Shown here piece by piece: positions 50,587 to 60,675 of a stretch of 64,000 nt of DNA (its first letter is position 1; every line of letters begins with the position of its first letter). The DNA is from Cucumis sativus (lineage: Eukaryota > Streptophyta > Magnoliopsida > Cucurbitales > Cucurbitaceae). The notes beneath the pieces are model-generated. The model ran no database searches, had not been told where the DNA came from, and saw only the letters and a program-made list of their open reading frames with translations. The translations under genes and the position numbers were made by a program. Where the stretch lies: positions 25,237,498-25,301,497 of the forward strand of contig NC_026660.2 of assembly GCF_000004075.3 (NCBI RefSeq), written 5' to 3'.

Positions 50587-52185
50587 CAATACCTAAGGCT
50601 TATTAATTATGGTAGCCCTTTTATTTTATTTTTTGTTTTTGTTTTTCTAAATTTAACTTATTTCATCCTTGTTCTTTTTACATATGGCATCTCTTAAATG
50701 TTTTTAAAACACTAAACCTTAAATAAATTTTTAAAAGCTAACCTTTCTAAGTTTTTAATTTTTGACATGGTTTTCTAAACCATGGATGACGGAAGAAATT
50801 TTTTTGGGTGGAAACAATTTTTATAAGCTTAATTTTCAAAAAACAAAGAATCAAAGGTAGGAAAAGAGATATTTTTAAATAAATAGAGGATGAGGAGGAG
50901 AAGCACAAGTACAAGGGAGTAAAATTTTTTTAGTTCAATATAATTAGGGTCTTTAATTGATTATTAATTGCTAGTTTTTAGCTTAAAAGTAGCCCAAGAA
51001 AATTTATAGATGAAGTGCATGAGCCAAGGGAAGAAGAAGATGAAGGTAAGTTCTATGTAACGACTTAGTGATGCTTTGGTGTTTTAAACTACTAGTTATT
51101 AATTTTGGCTAAATAGATTCTTTGATTGAAGTTTATTGTTTTTATTAAGTAAGTCTGCTGGCCTTTGATTAAATATTAACGACAGCTTTTATTCTCATTA
51201 ATTAAAAACAAAATATATTTAAAAAACTTAGCTGCTTCAATGAAAATCCCTGAATTCTATAGAATAAGGAATGAGAAGGCTTTTATTATCGATGTTTGGT
51301 GTTTTTGTTTTGTAATAATGGAGGAGAAGCAGTCCAAACTGTACAAAGGAAGTTTCATTGTTGATGTTTTTTTTCTTTTGAAAAAATACAACGGTCTCTA
51401 ATTGCTTGGCTACTTTTAACCTTATTAATGTCCATGCAAATTATTGATATATAATCCATCAACAAACAGAAAATAATCAAGCTACTTTGTGTACTTCACT
51501 GATATATATATATACACATATGTGTATATGTATATATGTATATATGTCTGTGTTAGGCACTTTAACCAAGGGAAGGGACTAATGAGTTAATGATTTTTTT
51601 TTTTAAATTATCATTACAGGTTGGAACTTGAAGATAATTTATTTCCATCTTTAATTGGAACTTTGGAATTTCAAGAGATTAATTGTGACTATGTTTGTAT
51701 CCTGAAATTTCAAATTAAAAGACTTATAACTGTTATATGTTTGTTTATTGTCCATATAATTAACTTCAAGAGGTTTGTGATAATTATACGTTTATATCCT
51801 GAAATTTTACAAAGGTCCATTCACAAATGTTTGCATTTTGGAATTTTAAGAGATTTATATGTGAATACGTATGTCGTTTGATTAACGTTTCAACTCGGGT
51901 GTTAAATTTTAAAAACGTCTTAATTTGATCCTTCCTAATTTGTCTTATTTTAGCTAGAGGACTTATATGAGCATTTTAGAAATATAATAAATAATTGAAT
52001 ATATGTTTGTATGTATAGGGTTTGTTTAATACCAATTCAAAATGATTATGAATTTTGTGAGAATTTGAGAATGCATATGGACATCTCTTAAAAATGGTTT
52101 TCAAACCACTTGATTTTATGCATATTTATTTGAATTTTCGTTTCTGCCCCTTGGTTGTGAAAGCGTTTTGGTAATATACACATTT

Positions 52186-53190
52186 TGATCCAATTTTTAA
52201 AAACTTTCTTTAAAATTTGGAAACAAGAAACACAGCTTTTTCTTTAAAACCAGAAAACAAAAACATCTATCATTAAAGGAACCTGGTTTTTGAATATTTA
52301 AAAAGGAGAGCAGTGTAGAAATTTATGATTCAATGATTTTAAAACGTAAAATACACATTAAATTTCAATTGTGAGAGGGGAAATGAAATTAGAGGAAGAC
52401 GAATGGCACAGAGGTGTATTTTAGTCAACAACTTTTGTCCACATATATATACTAACATTTATTACTGCAAATTTTGAATATTCAACCACTATTTTAAAAG
52501 AAATCTACTATTATTATTATTATTATTATTATTTAATTTCTGAAGTTGACATATAATAATACTTTTGAAAGTTTAATGTAGACAAAATAAGTTGAAACGG
52601 TTCTTGCTAAATTTTTAAAAAAGTAAACTCAGGGTTAAACTTATTGCTTTTACAAAATTAGCAAATGAAAAGCTCCACTCATAAATAAATGTAAGGAAAA
52701 TACAAATAGATTTTATACACTTGATACGAAACTTGAATATACACTTCAAAATGAAAATATAAATATGTAGGACACATTTTAAATTATCACTCACTGTAAT
52801 TTCTTTTTCTATCATTTTAAAGTAAAATGTTACCTTAGTACATGTGGTTGTCTCTTTCTCTGTACTGATGAACATAATAAATAAATAAATAAATGGTGTA
52901 AAAACAAAAGAGAATTAGTATCACCACACAAAACAAGATTGAAAATTCAGCAGCGTCGTCGTCCAGGCCTTGAGAAGAAACAGCACCAACAAAACATTAA
53001 TGGCTCACAGCTTAGCCCTCTCTCTTTATCCTCTCCTCCCATGGATTATTCGAAATGGAAACAGTAGCTTCTCTTCTACCCTCTCTTCTCTTCTGCCTTT
53101 TCCCATATATTAATAATGCTAATTACTATTTTATTTTCATCTTCTCTTTCTTTCCTTTTTCTATGTATCTTTTTCAAAAGAAAAAAGAAT
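52186..53190. other. Spacer between the two duplicated units
   Basis: About 1 kb that is not obviously shared by the two units. It includes an ATT repeat at about 52508-52532 and a slightly GC-richer patch at 52935-53075. A plus-strand frame opens there but is short and low-complexity. No gene is supported. Confidence 0.5.
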
Positions 53191-55015
53191 TATTATGTTC
53201 TCTGACTAAGTTTTTATCACACCAAAATTTCTGTTTCAGTTTTTTTTTTTTTTTAATTTTATGTTTGATTTTCATCTAGTTTTAGAAGTATGTATTGATG
53301 AGTTTCAAACTTAGTTTTCATTTTAATTCTAATACACTTAGAGACAAAGATAAAGACCTCGTCTTGAAACCATTCATTTATTTTTTAAAATTTAAGATTA
53401 TAAACGTTATTTTTTTTTAATTCTCTGGTATTTCACTGATTTTTAAAACTAAAACCACATTTTGAAAAGAAAAAAAGAACAGTGAAAGGATAAGGGGCAC
53501 GTATTGAGTGGATGCAATTTTGTTTTCTTTTAAAGTGATACATTTTTATTGCTTAAAATTCAAAATTTTCTATAATATTAACACAATGTTAGAAAAACTT
53601 GGTTTTATTTTTATTCTTTTCACATATGTGCCCGTGTTTATACATTGATGGAAGGAGGAGTAAACTTGTAGTTCAAGTTAAGCACTCACCGGCTCAACAG
53701 CTGAGTCAAGATGATGAGTATTTTGCATAGTTGCTTCCAAACATTTTCCATATGTTTCTGCTACATCAGTTAATAATTATATATTTTTGAGAGAGACATA
53801 ATCGATCTTAAAAATAAAAATAGTGGGGGAGGAATTGTTAGTCGGAGCGGCTTTGGGTGCTTTATTGGGAGAGTTCCTGAAACGGGTTATGAATCTGATG
53901 GAAAAAACCGTTCATTTCACACCTGAGCTTCAAGTACTCAAATCACAGATTGAGTTTTTACAAATATTAATGGATCAGGTGAATGAGCTTGGTGAGGATT
54001 TCAAGCTTCTATATTCTGATCAAGCCTTGAAGATACTCATACATAAAGGTAAGCAACTTATTAAAGAATGCAATGATGCTGTCGTACGAAGTACTCTCTC
54101 CCGGTACCGCAAGATCCCATGTTACACAAAAAAATTCCGAAGATTGGATGCTGAACTTAAAAGGGCGGAAAGCAATTTGAGGTTTGAGTTATGCGTACAA
54201 CAAATTAAGAAATTACCAGCTCTCAATGATGGTCGCAATGGTCGAATTCGAGACCCAGCTAAATTAATTGTAACCAAAATCCTCGATAAAATACTTTCGG
54301 GCGAGAGTGGGAGAAATAATAATAAATATAATATCAAGCTGCCCTTGCTGTTTTATCACGATCAGAGACTCAAAGGTAAACTATATATATCGTTATTAAT
54401 CATCATCATCGCATCATCCTCGAATGTTTTTTTAATTATATATTAAACATTTTTTGTATGATATTATTAAATTGTATAAATGGGTGCAGGGAAAGCAGGT
54501 GCAAAATTTGTTGCTGCTTTTGTGGAAAGAGCTGTAGAACACATGAAGGACGACCAAAAGGAAGGTTGGGTTCATATCAATATATAATTAGTACTGTACT
54601 GATCCTCTTTTTATAATTGTTTTAAATTGAAAAAAAAAAGTGTGCTTAATTAATTTAAAGGGATTGCGGGAAGATTTGAAGAGATAATAAAGAAGTTGGG
54701 GGAAGGTAGATTTGAGAAGATATTTCATCCCACATTTGAAACAAGTATTGTAGCAGGTGACGAAAAGCTTCAAATATCGTTTATTTGTAATTTGTCAACT
54801 ACAAGAGAGAGAGGTGAAAATGAAACAGTAGCAGCATATGGTGTTTTATTTGTATCTTCAGCAAAGGTTGCATTCTGCAGTTTCAAACCTACTCTACGAC
54901 TACTTTCCTCCGATGTTAATATACAATCCCTGATCAAGGTACCCTACTTTTACTCATTTTCATGAATCAATAGATATAGAAACAAAAGTACTATAAAATA
55001 ATTTCTCTTTGAATA

Positions 55016-57754
55016 CACTACCAGAATTTTGGTATTGAAAAACGTCGTCACGTGGATAGAGCTTCTATCGACGTTTTTTTTTTGTGTGCGGGCCATCGTG
55101 GCCGTATCCATATTGTATTTTCCTTTGCAAATGTTGGAACTGCACATGCCAATTGAAATATTGGACCAAAAAATTTTTGTCCACGAAAAGGGGCACTTGC
55201 AAATATAGCATAATTTGTTTTATAAATTAAGCCCACAGCACACTATTTTTGGATTTGTACATTTAGAAAATACAAAATTACAAATCTATCCTCTAGAATT
55301 ATAAACATTTGTACGCATTATTTGATATGTTATCGATATACTTGATGTGTTTTTTATACACTTGATATTCTTGTTGATACACTCGATGAAGTAAATAACA
55401 CTTGATACACATAATTGGTTTGATACACTTGATATGTTGGTGGTACATTTGTTAAGCTTTGCAAATACACTCAATCAATTAAATGCATTGATGCACTAAA
55501 CATAATACTTTTGTTGCGTTGTCGATACATTTGTTACAATTTGTTCATACACTTGATGAGTTTAATACACTATCTATAAAGTTTAATATACCAAATACAC
55601 TACTGATAAACATTTTACACTTCATCGATGCACTTGATACAGTTTATATGTTTGATACCCTTGATGTATTGGTACACTTTCTATGTTTACTGATACACTC
55701 GATTGATTAAAATACAATACTTGATACATTTGAGGTTCTCTGTTGATACACTCAATATACTTCGCTAGTAAACGTGGATACATATTATATGTTTGATACA
55801 CTAAGTTATATCATTCATATACTTAATAATACTAAAATGAATTGCATTAAAATTTGAGAAAATGAAAATCATGTAGTAAGTATATCAACCAACTAATACA
55901 TATAATATAAGTACATTACAACATTAATATATAAAACTAATACATACAACGTGATGCTCTAACAAACCAAAGACAACTATCTTCGTTACATCCCAACTAA
56001 AATAGATCTTGAATTAGATCTCAATGTCTTAAACTCAAAATTTGTCTTGACAACGGAATGACTTCAACAAAATTTATTTACTGATATAAAAACTGATACA
56101 AATTTATAAAAAAGGAAAAGAACCAAACATAAATAAATAAAACAAAGCTATGCAGAGCTCCTTTCAGTAAAAGAGATGAGTAACAAATAAAAGAGATGAG
56201 GAAGAACAAATCATAGCCTTAATTTTGGATAGATGATGATCAATTCACAGAAGAAGAAAGAAAAAAATATGATAATCAAAGTCTCTTACCAATTTCGGAC
56301 ACCAAAATATAGGAAAGAACATTAGGGGTTTTAAAAAAGAACATAGAAAGAAATACATACCTGAAGAAGAACAATAGGGAAGAAAGGAGAAGAAGACAAG
56401 AAGAAGATACGTAGCGAAAAGGAGAAACCAAAAACGATGGAGATTGAAGGAGTGATAGAAAATACCACGAAGGGGAAGAGAAAAAATGACAATAACATGG
56501 ACGATAAAAAGTGAATAAAGAAGTGACAGGGAACTATTAAAATAAAAAGAGAAAGAAGGAGAAAAGAAAACAATGGAGATTTATAGAATGATATTTTTGG
56601 AATAAAGAAAAAATTAAAATATAAAATATCAATAAAATTTAGAAAGTTGTTATATTTGCAAAATTGAAAATGTTAGTGTTAATATTGGTGAATGATATTT
56701 GAATCGTGCCACCCAATACAATTCTCCTATAATTTTCGTACCCAAGTGTTTGGATAGGTAACACTAAAAGTAGAAAGAAACAAACAGTGAAAAAAGAAAA
56801 TAAATCCCAAAAACTGTGGCTACACCAAGAGATGATATAATGGTTGAACGTAATTTAATCCGTAAATTGTGAAATGTATCAAATGGGTGTAGGTATCAGT
56901 GCTGCAAGTAACATTCTGATCAAGTAGTTAGAGACACTGTAGGAAATGAGGCACCCAGAAAAAATCCAAAGACCACTCCCACTAACGTTGTCCATATATA
57001 TAATCCTTGCACTGTCGTTTGCTTTTCTAGTTTCTCCACTGTGAAAAGAATATGAAAGCCAAGACCACATAAACCAAACCACCAGGGTACGTATGAAAAA
57101 CCAATCAAAACTAAAAATGACAAGGACACAAATAAAAGCAAACAACTAGCATGTGTATACCGATGGGCGCTTCCCGTAGTTGTAATGATATCTCAAGTTG
57201 TATAACCAACTTAATCAATAATTCTTTGAGCGACTTGTGAAAGTCCAATCCACATAAAGTCGAATCCCAAAAGACAGTCATTAAGATTCATCCACACAGT
57301 AATAGAATAAACTTCGCAGTCGTTCTTATTCTTACGAAGTTCACCCAGCAATTCAGAAGAAGAGAGATTCATATGAAAATCAAGCAGTTCGGCAGTAAAA
57401 ATGTGAACAAACACATAATAATAACCGAAATGAACAGGGGGAAGAAAATTAAAAATCACAATGCATCAATGTTCAATAAAGTCGGAAATTCGCATTAACT
57501 CAAGAAACCTCAAACACATTCGAATCCAAAAATGTACAAAACAACAAATGATATAATTAAAAAGAATCTGTAGCCATTAACAACTGCAACGTAAATGCCA
57601 TAAGAAACCAAATCCGAGAAAGGAATTTAACAAAAAGAAAAAAAAAACAGTAGAGAGAAACGGAAGGGTAGCATCGGTGTTCGGATGGTGGATTGCGGGA
57701 AATTGGGAGGTTAGTAGAGAGAAACTGTCTGTAGAAACCAAAATTCTCGTAGTG
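55016..57754. mobile_element. Non-autonomous CACTA (En/Spm-like) transposon
   Basis: The left end reads CACTACCAGAATTTTGGT. The right end, reverse-complemented, reads CACTACGAGAATTTTGGT, so the terminal inverted repeats match at 17 of 18 positions. Three-base target duplications ATA flank it (55013-55015 and 57755-57757), the size CACTA elements make. The corresponding intron of copy A lacks it. A hairpin AAAAACGTCG/CGACGTTTTT lies just inside the left end, and a field of 'gatacacttgat'-type repeats follows. The right half has minus-strand hydrophobic frames (56879-57145, 57211-57459) that may be captured host sequence, but I recognise no protein. No transposase of usual size is present, so the element depends on another copy for movement. 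Confidence 0.88.
55330..55810. repeat. Degenerate 'gatacacttgat' repeat field inside the CACTA element
   Basis: Variants of 'tgatacacttgatatg' recur about every 20-40 bases (for example near 55375, 55398, 55418, 55640 and 55735). They could be subterminal transposase-binding repeats of the CACTA element or an older repeat carried inside it. Spacing is irregular. Confidence 0.6.
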
Positions 57755-58311
57755 ATAGCCTAACACACTATTAGATAAACCATGTATATCTATCTCTTCT
57801 TATATTTATTTATATTTCTTACTAGTTGATTAGTTTTTAATAGTCAAATATATATTCTAAGATATTAGAAAATGGAACCTCTTCTAACTTAAAGGTTAAC
57901 ATATATACAGAGCTAGCCATTGTTGATGTTGCAGAGAAAAAAGAAGGTATATTTTATAAGAAAGTTTTTATTAGTTGAGTATCTCATATAAAAGATACAA
58001 CAACAGGTAGTTATACCATTGGAGGTACTAAAAGACGTTGAGTATGATGGAGATCAAAAATGCATACGAGTCATCGCCGTTGATGACCAGAAATTTGAGT
58101 TTATGAATTTCCGAAACTACAAAGTCGCTAAAGAAGGCATCCAACGCTTCCACTCGCACCCATTTGCACTCGCTAGCTCTACAAACTCTCTTTGCCTTAA
58201 TTCTTGGGTTAGTTATACATTATATTGGATTCAAGTTTTTATATATATATTTGGTAAGTACAGTCTTCTAGGCTACACCTTTAACTGTGGTCGTGGTTTA
58301 TTATTATTATA

Positions 58312-58590
58312 AGAGATAGTTGTAAATTTAGCAATTAAATTCAAAATAATTAAGTATATAGCAACATTTTTAAAAAATTACAAATATAGCAAAATTTGTT
58401 AAATTCTATCAATGATAGAGTCTATCACTGATAGACCATGTTGTAAAAATTGGTCTATCACCGATAGATCATACGAGTCTATAAGTGATACAAATCTATC
58501 AGCGATAGTTTTGCTATATTTACAATTGTTTTTAAATGTTGTTATATTCTTAATTATTATTCTTCAAATAGTCATCCATTATAATTACCT
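58312..58590. mobile_element. MITE (possibly hAT-like) at the end of RPW8-GRAM copy B
   Basis: The two arms are long imperfect inverted repeats: the left arm contains 'acaaatatagcaaaat' and the right arm 'ttttgctatatttacaat'. The centre carries several copies of 'ctatcan(t/c)gatag'-type short palindromes. Unit A lacks the insert, and 'ttattata' on both sides (58304-58311 and 58591-58598) could be an 8-base target duplication, which points to a hAT-type MITE. Because the flank is itself TTA-repetitive, the exact ends are uncertain. Confidence 0.7.
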
Positions 58591-59985
58591 TTATTATAAC
58601 TACAATTTAGTTTTGTGATCATGAATAAGAAACTTATTAGTTAAGTTAGTTTTGTTTTTGCTTTAGAAATTCCTATGGAATTTTAACAAAGGAAAAAGAA
58701 TGGGGAATCGAGGGAGTCATACGGGGAAGAGAAATTCAATACCTAAACTTCCTTCCGTAACCATTTTATTTTTGCCTTAGTTTTTTAAAATTAAACTTAT
58801 TTCTTTCTCCGATTTTTTAAGATGATTGAGAGATGAAATAGTTGAACTTTTAACTAAATTAATTTTAAAAACAAAAACAAATTTTTAAATGCTATTCTTT
58901 TTAAATGATTTTTTTAAAAAAAATTATTGATAAAATGAAGATGATGGATGAAGAAATTTTGGGTGGAAATAATTTCTACCAACTTAATTAAAAAAAAAAA
59001 AAAAAAAGAATCAAAGGTTGAGATGTCTAGAAGAAGGAATGAAAAGATATATTTTTAATAATGAAGGAGGAGAAGCACAAGGGAGTGCTTTTTTTTTTTA
59101 ATTCAATATAATTAGGGTCCTAATTGCTAGTTTTTAATTAGCTTAAATAAACCATGAAAAATTATGGATGAAGTCAATGAGCCAAGGGAAAAAGAAGATG
59201 AAGGTAAATTTTATGTAACTTTACAAAGGAGTTTCATTATTGTTGATGTTCTTTTCTTTTGAGATTATATAATGGTCACTAATTGCTTGGCTACTTTTAA
59301 CCTTATTAATACCCATGCAGTTTTATTGGTATAATCCATCAACCAACACAAAATATTCAAGCTACTTTGTGTACTTTACTGATACATGTATGTGTGTTTA
59401 TCTCACTACTTTAACTAAGGGACTGATGAGTTATTGGGTTTTTTTTGGTTAAATTATCATGACAGGTTGACACTTCAAGAAAAATTATGACCATCTTTAG
59501 CACTTCTGAATTTCAAGAGATTGACTTCAAATCCTGAAATTTCAAAACACTTATTACTAGATATGTTTGTTTTTCTGTATGTATGTATGAATAATTTTAA
59601 CACATAGGTGACTATGTTTGAATCTTGAAATAACATTACACTGTTTATTGACAATAATGTTGGCATCTTGGAATTCCAAGAGATTTATATATGTGAATAA
59701 GTGTACATGTCGTTTGATTTGAACGGTATTTCAACTCATTATGTGTTTAGTTTTGAAAATGTCTTAATTTTATGCTTTCTCTATCTTATTTTAGATGATT
59801 TATATGAACATTTTAGAAATTATTTATGATTTTGTAGAGTGTTTGTTTAATACCAATTCAAAATGATGATGAAGTTTGTGAGAATTTGAGAATGCATGGA
59901 CACCTCTTAAAATTGGTTTTCAAACCACTTGATTGTATATATTTGAATTTTCGTTTCTACCCCTTGGATGGAAGCATTTTGGTGA

Positions 59986-60675
59986 TACATGTGTGTGTGT
60001 ATACATGTATGTATACTCATAAAGATTGAGCTGTTTAAACCTTCACAGAAGCATAGTTTTGGAGTGCTTTGTACTTTGAATATGCTCTACAAATGTATGT
60101 GGCTAGGATAATTTATTATATATTTCTGATGAATCTTTTAGAACGACAATAATTTAATAAGTTTACTTCAACATCTCAATCAGATTGAGAAACTAATGAA
60201 ATGTAATATAATTTAAATTAGGAAGAAGAAAAAGCGACCCATTTTAATATTACATTGAAATTATGGATACTCAGTGGACTTTCTTTGCCACGCCAATTAT
60301 TCACCCAATTTTTCTATAGCATGACGAAAATATTGCTTGATATTTATGATTCTAGAAGTCAAATTTCATCGACCAATTGATTTTCACTGTTCTTAACTCC
60401 TTCACGAAGACACTTTGAAAGCATTTACACCCAGAAACAGAATCGGAAAAAAGAAAAATGATTCGGACATGGAGTCACGATACCATTCTCATCCCACCAA
60501 CCTCGAAATTTTCTACTTTAGACGCTCCATTCCCACTTCCAAACACCTCAATAAGTTTCGAATTTTTGCTTCAATGGAACCCCAAACCTTTCAAACTCTA
60601 ATAAACGAGAAGAAGGGGTTATGCTGATCGGTTAAAGGTATTGTCTTTTGTTGTCTCTGTTTCTTAACGAAAGAA
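59986..60675. other. Promoter and leader region of the RPW8-NLR gene
   Basis: AT-rich at first, then more balanced from about 60380, where the 5' UTR probably begins. A plus-strand upstream frame (60415-60627, 70 codons, with an internal ATG at 60469) ends 48 bases before the main ATG. It could be an upstream ORF but has no sign of selection that I can see. Confidence 0.45.

Larger units (their letters stand above)
46961..52185 (+). repeat. Segmental duplication, unit A
   Basis: This block matches 53191-59985 in the same order and orientation: the upstream region ('tttttatcacaccaaaattt'), all four exons of the RPW8-GRAM gene, introns, and more than 2.5 kb of downstream DNA. Downstream landmarks include 'atgagccaagggaa' at about 51020 and 59180, 'taattgcttggctactttta' at about 51400 and 59280, and 'ttgtttaataccaattcaaa' at about 52022 and 59846. 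The two units differ mainly by independent transposon insertions. Confidence 0.85.
53820..58312 (+). pseudogene. RPW8-GRAM fusion, copy B (probably impaired)
   Basis: Exons matching copy A lie at 53820-54375, 54490-54564, 54661-54938 and 58007-58312. The start codon used by copy A is ATA here (53820). The next in-frame ATG, at 53889, removes the first 23 residues, including most of the first RPW8 helix. The rest of exon 1 is open and close to copy A, with an in-frame deletion of about 20 codons near the linker (the ILTHVGYNFTFVTN stretch of copy A is missing). The GRAM exons are open (GRFEKIFHPTFETS, AYGVLFVSSAKVAFCS, KCIRVIAVDDQKFEFMNFRN). Intron 3 holds a complete CACTA element, stretching it to 3.07 kb. 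Past the GRAM core the frame differs from copy A and runs to a stop at 58310-58312, which a MITE junction completes. An unusual GTG start or an alternative upstream exon could still rescue it. Confidence 0.7.
53191..59985 (+). repeat. Segmental duplication, unit B
   Basis: This is the second copy of the block at 46961-52185. It is longer mainly because of a 2.74 kb CACTA element and a 0.28 kb MITE, and lacks the 0.92 kb LTR-like insert of unit A. Exons and introns remain very similar, so duplication is fairly recent but older than these insertions. Confidence 0.85.

Noticed and set aside
53055-53279. Frame METVASLLPSLLF in the spacer between duplicated units
   Set aside because: Hydrophobic T-rich sequence that runs into a poly-T tract; no family and no splice context.
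56331-56573. Ser/Phe-rich minus-strand frame inside the CACTA element
   Set aside because: Low-complexity purine tract read in antisense; not transposase-like.
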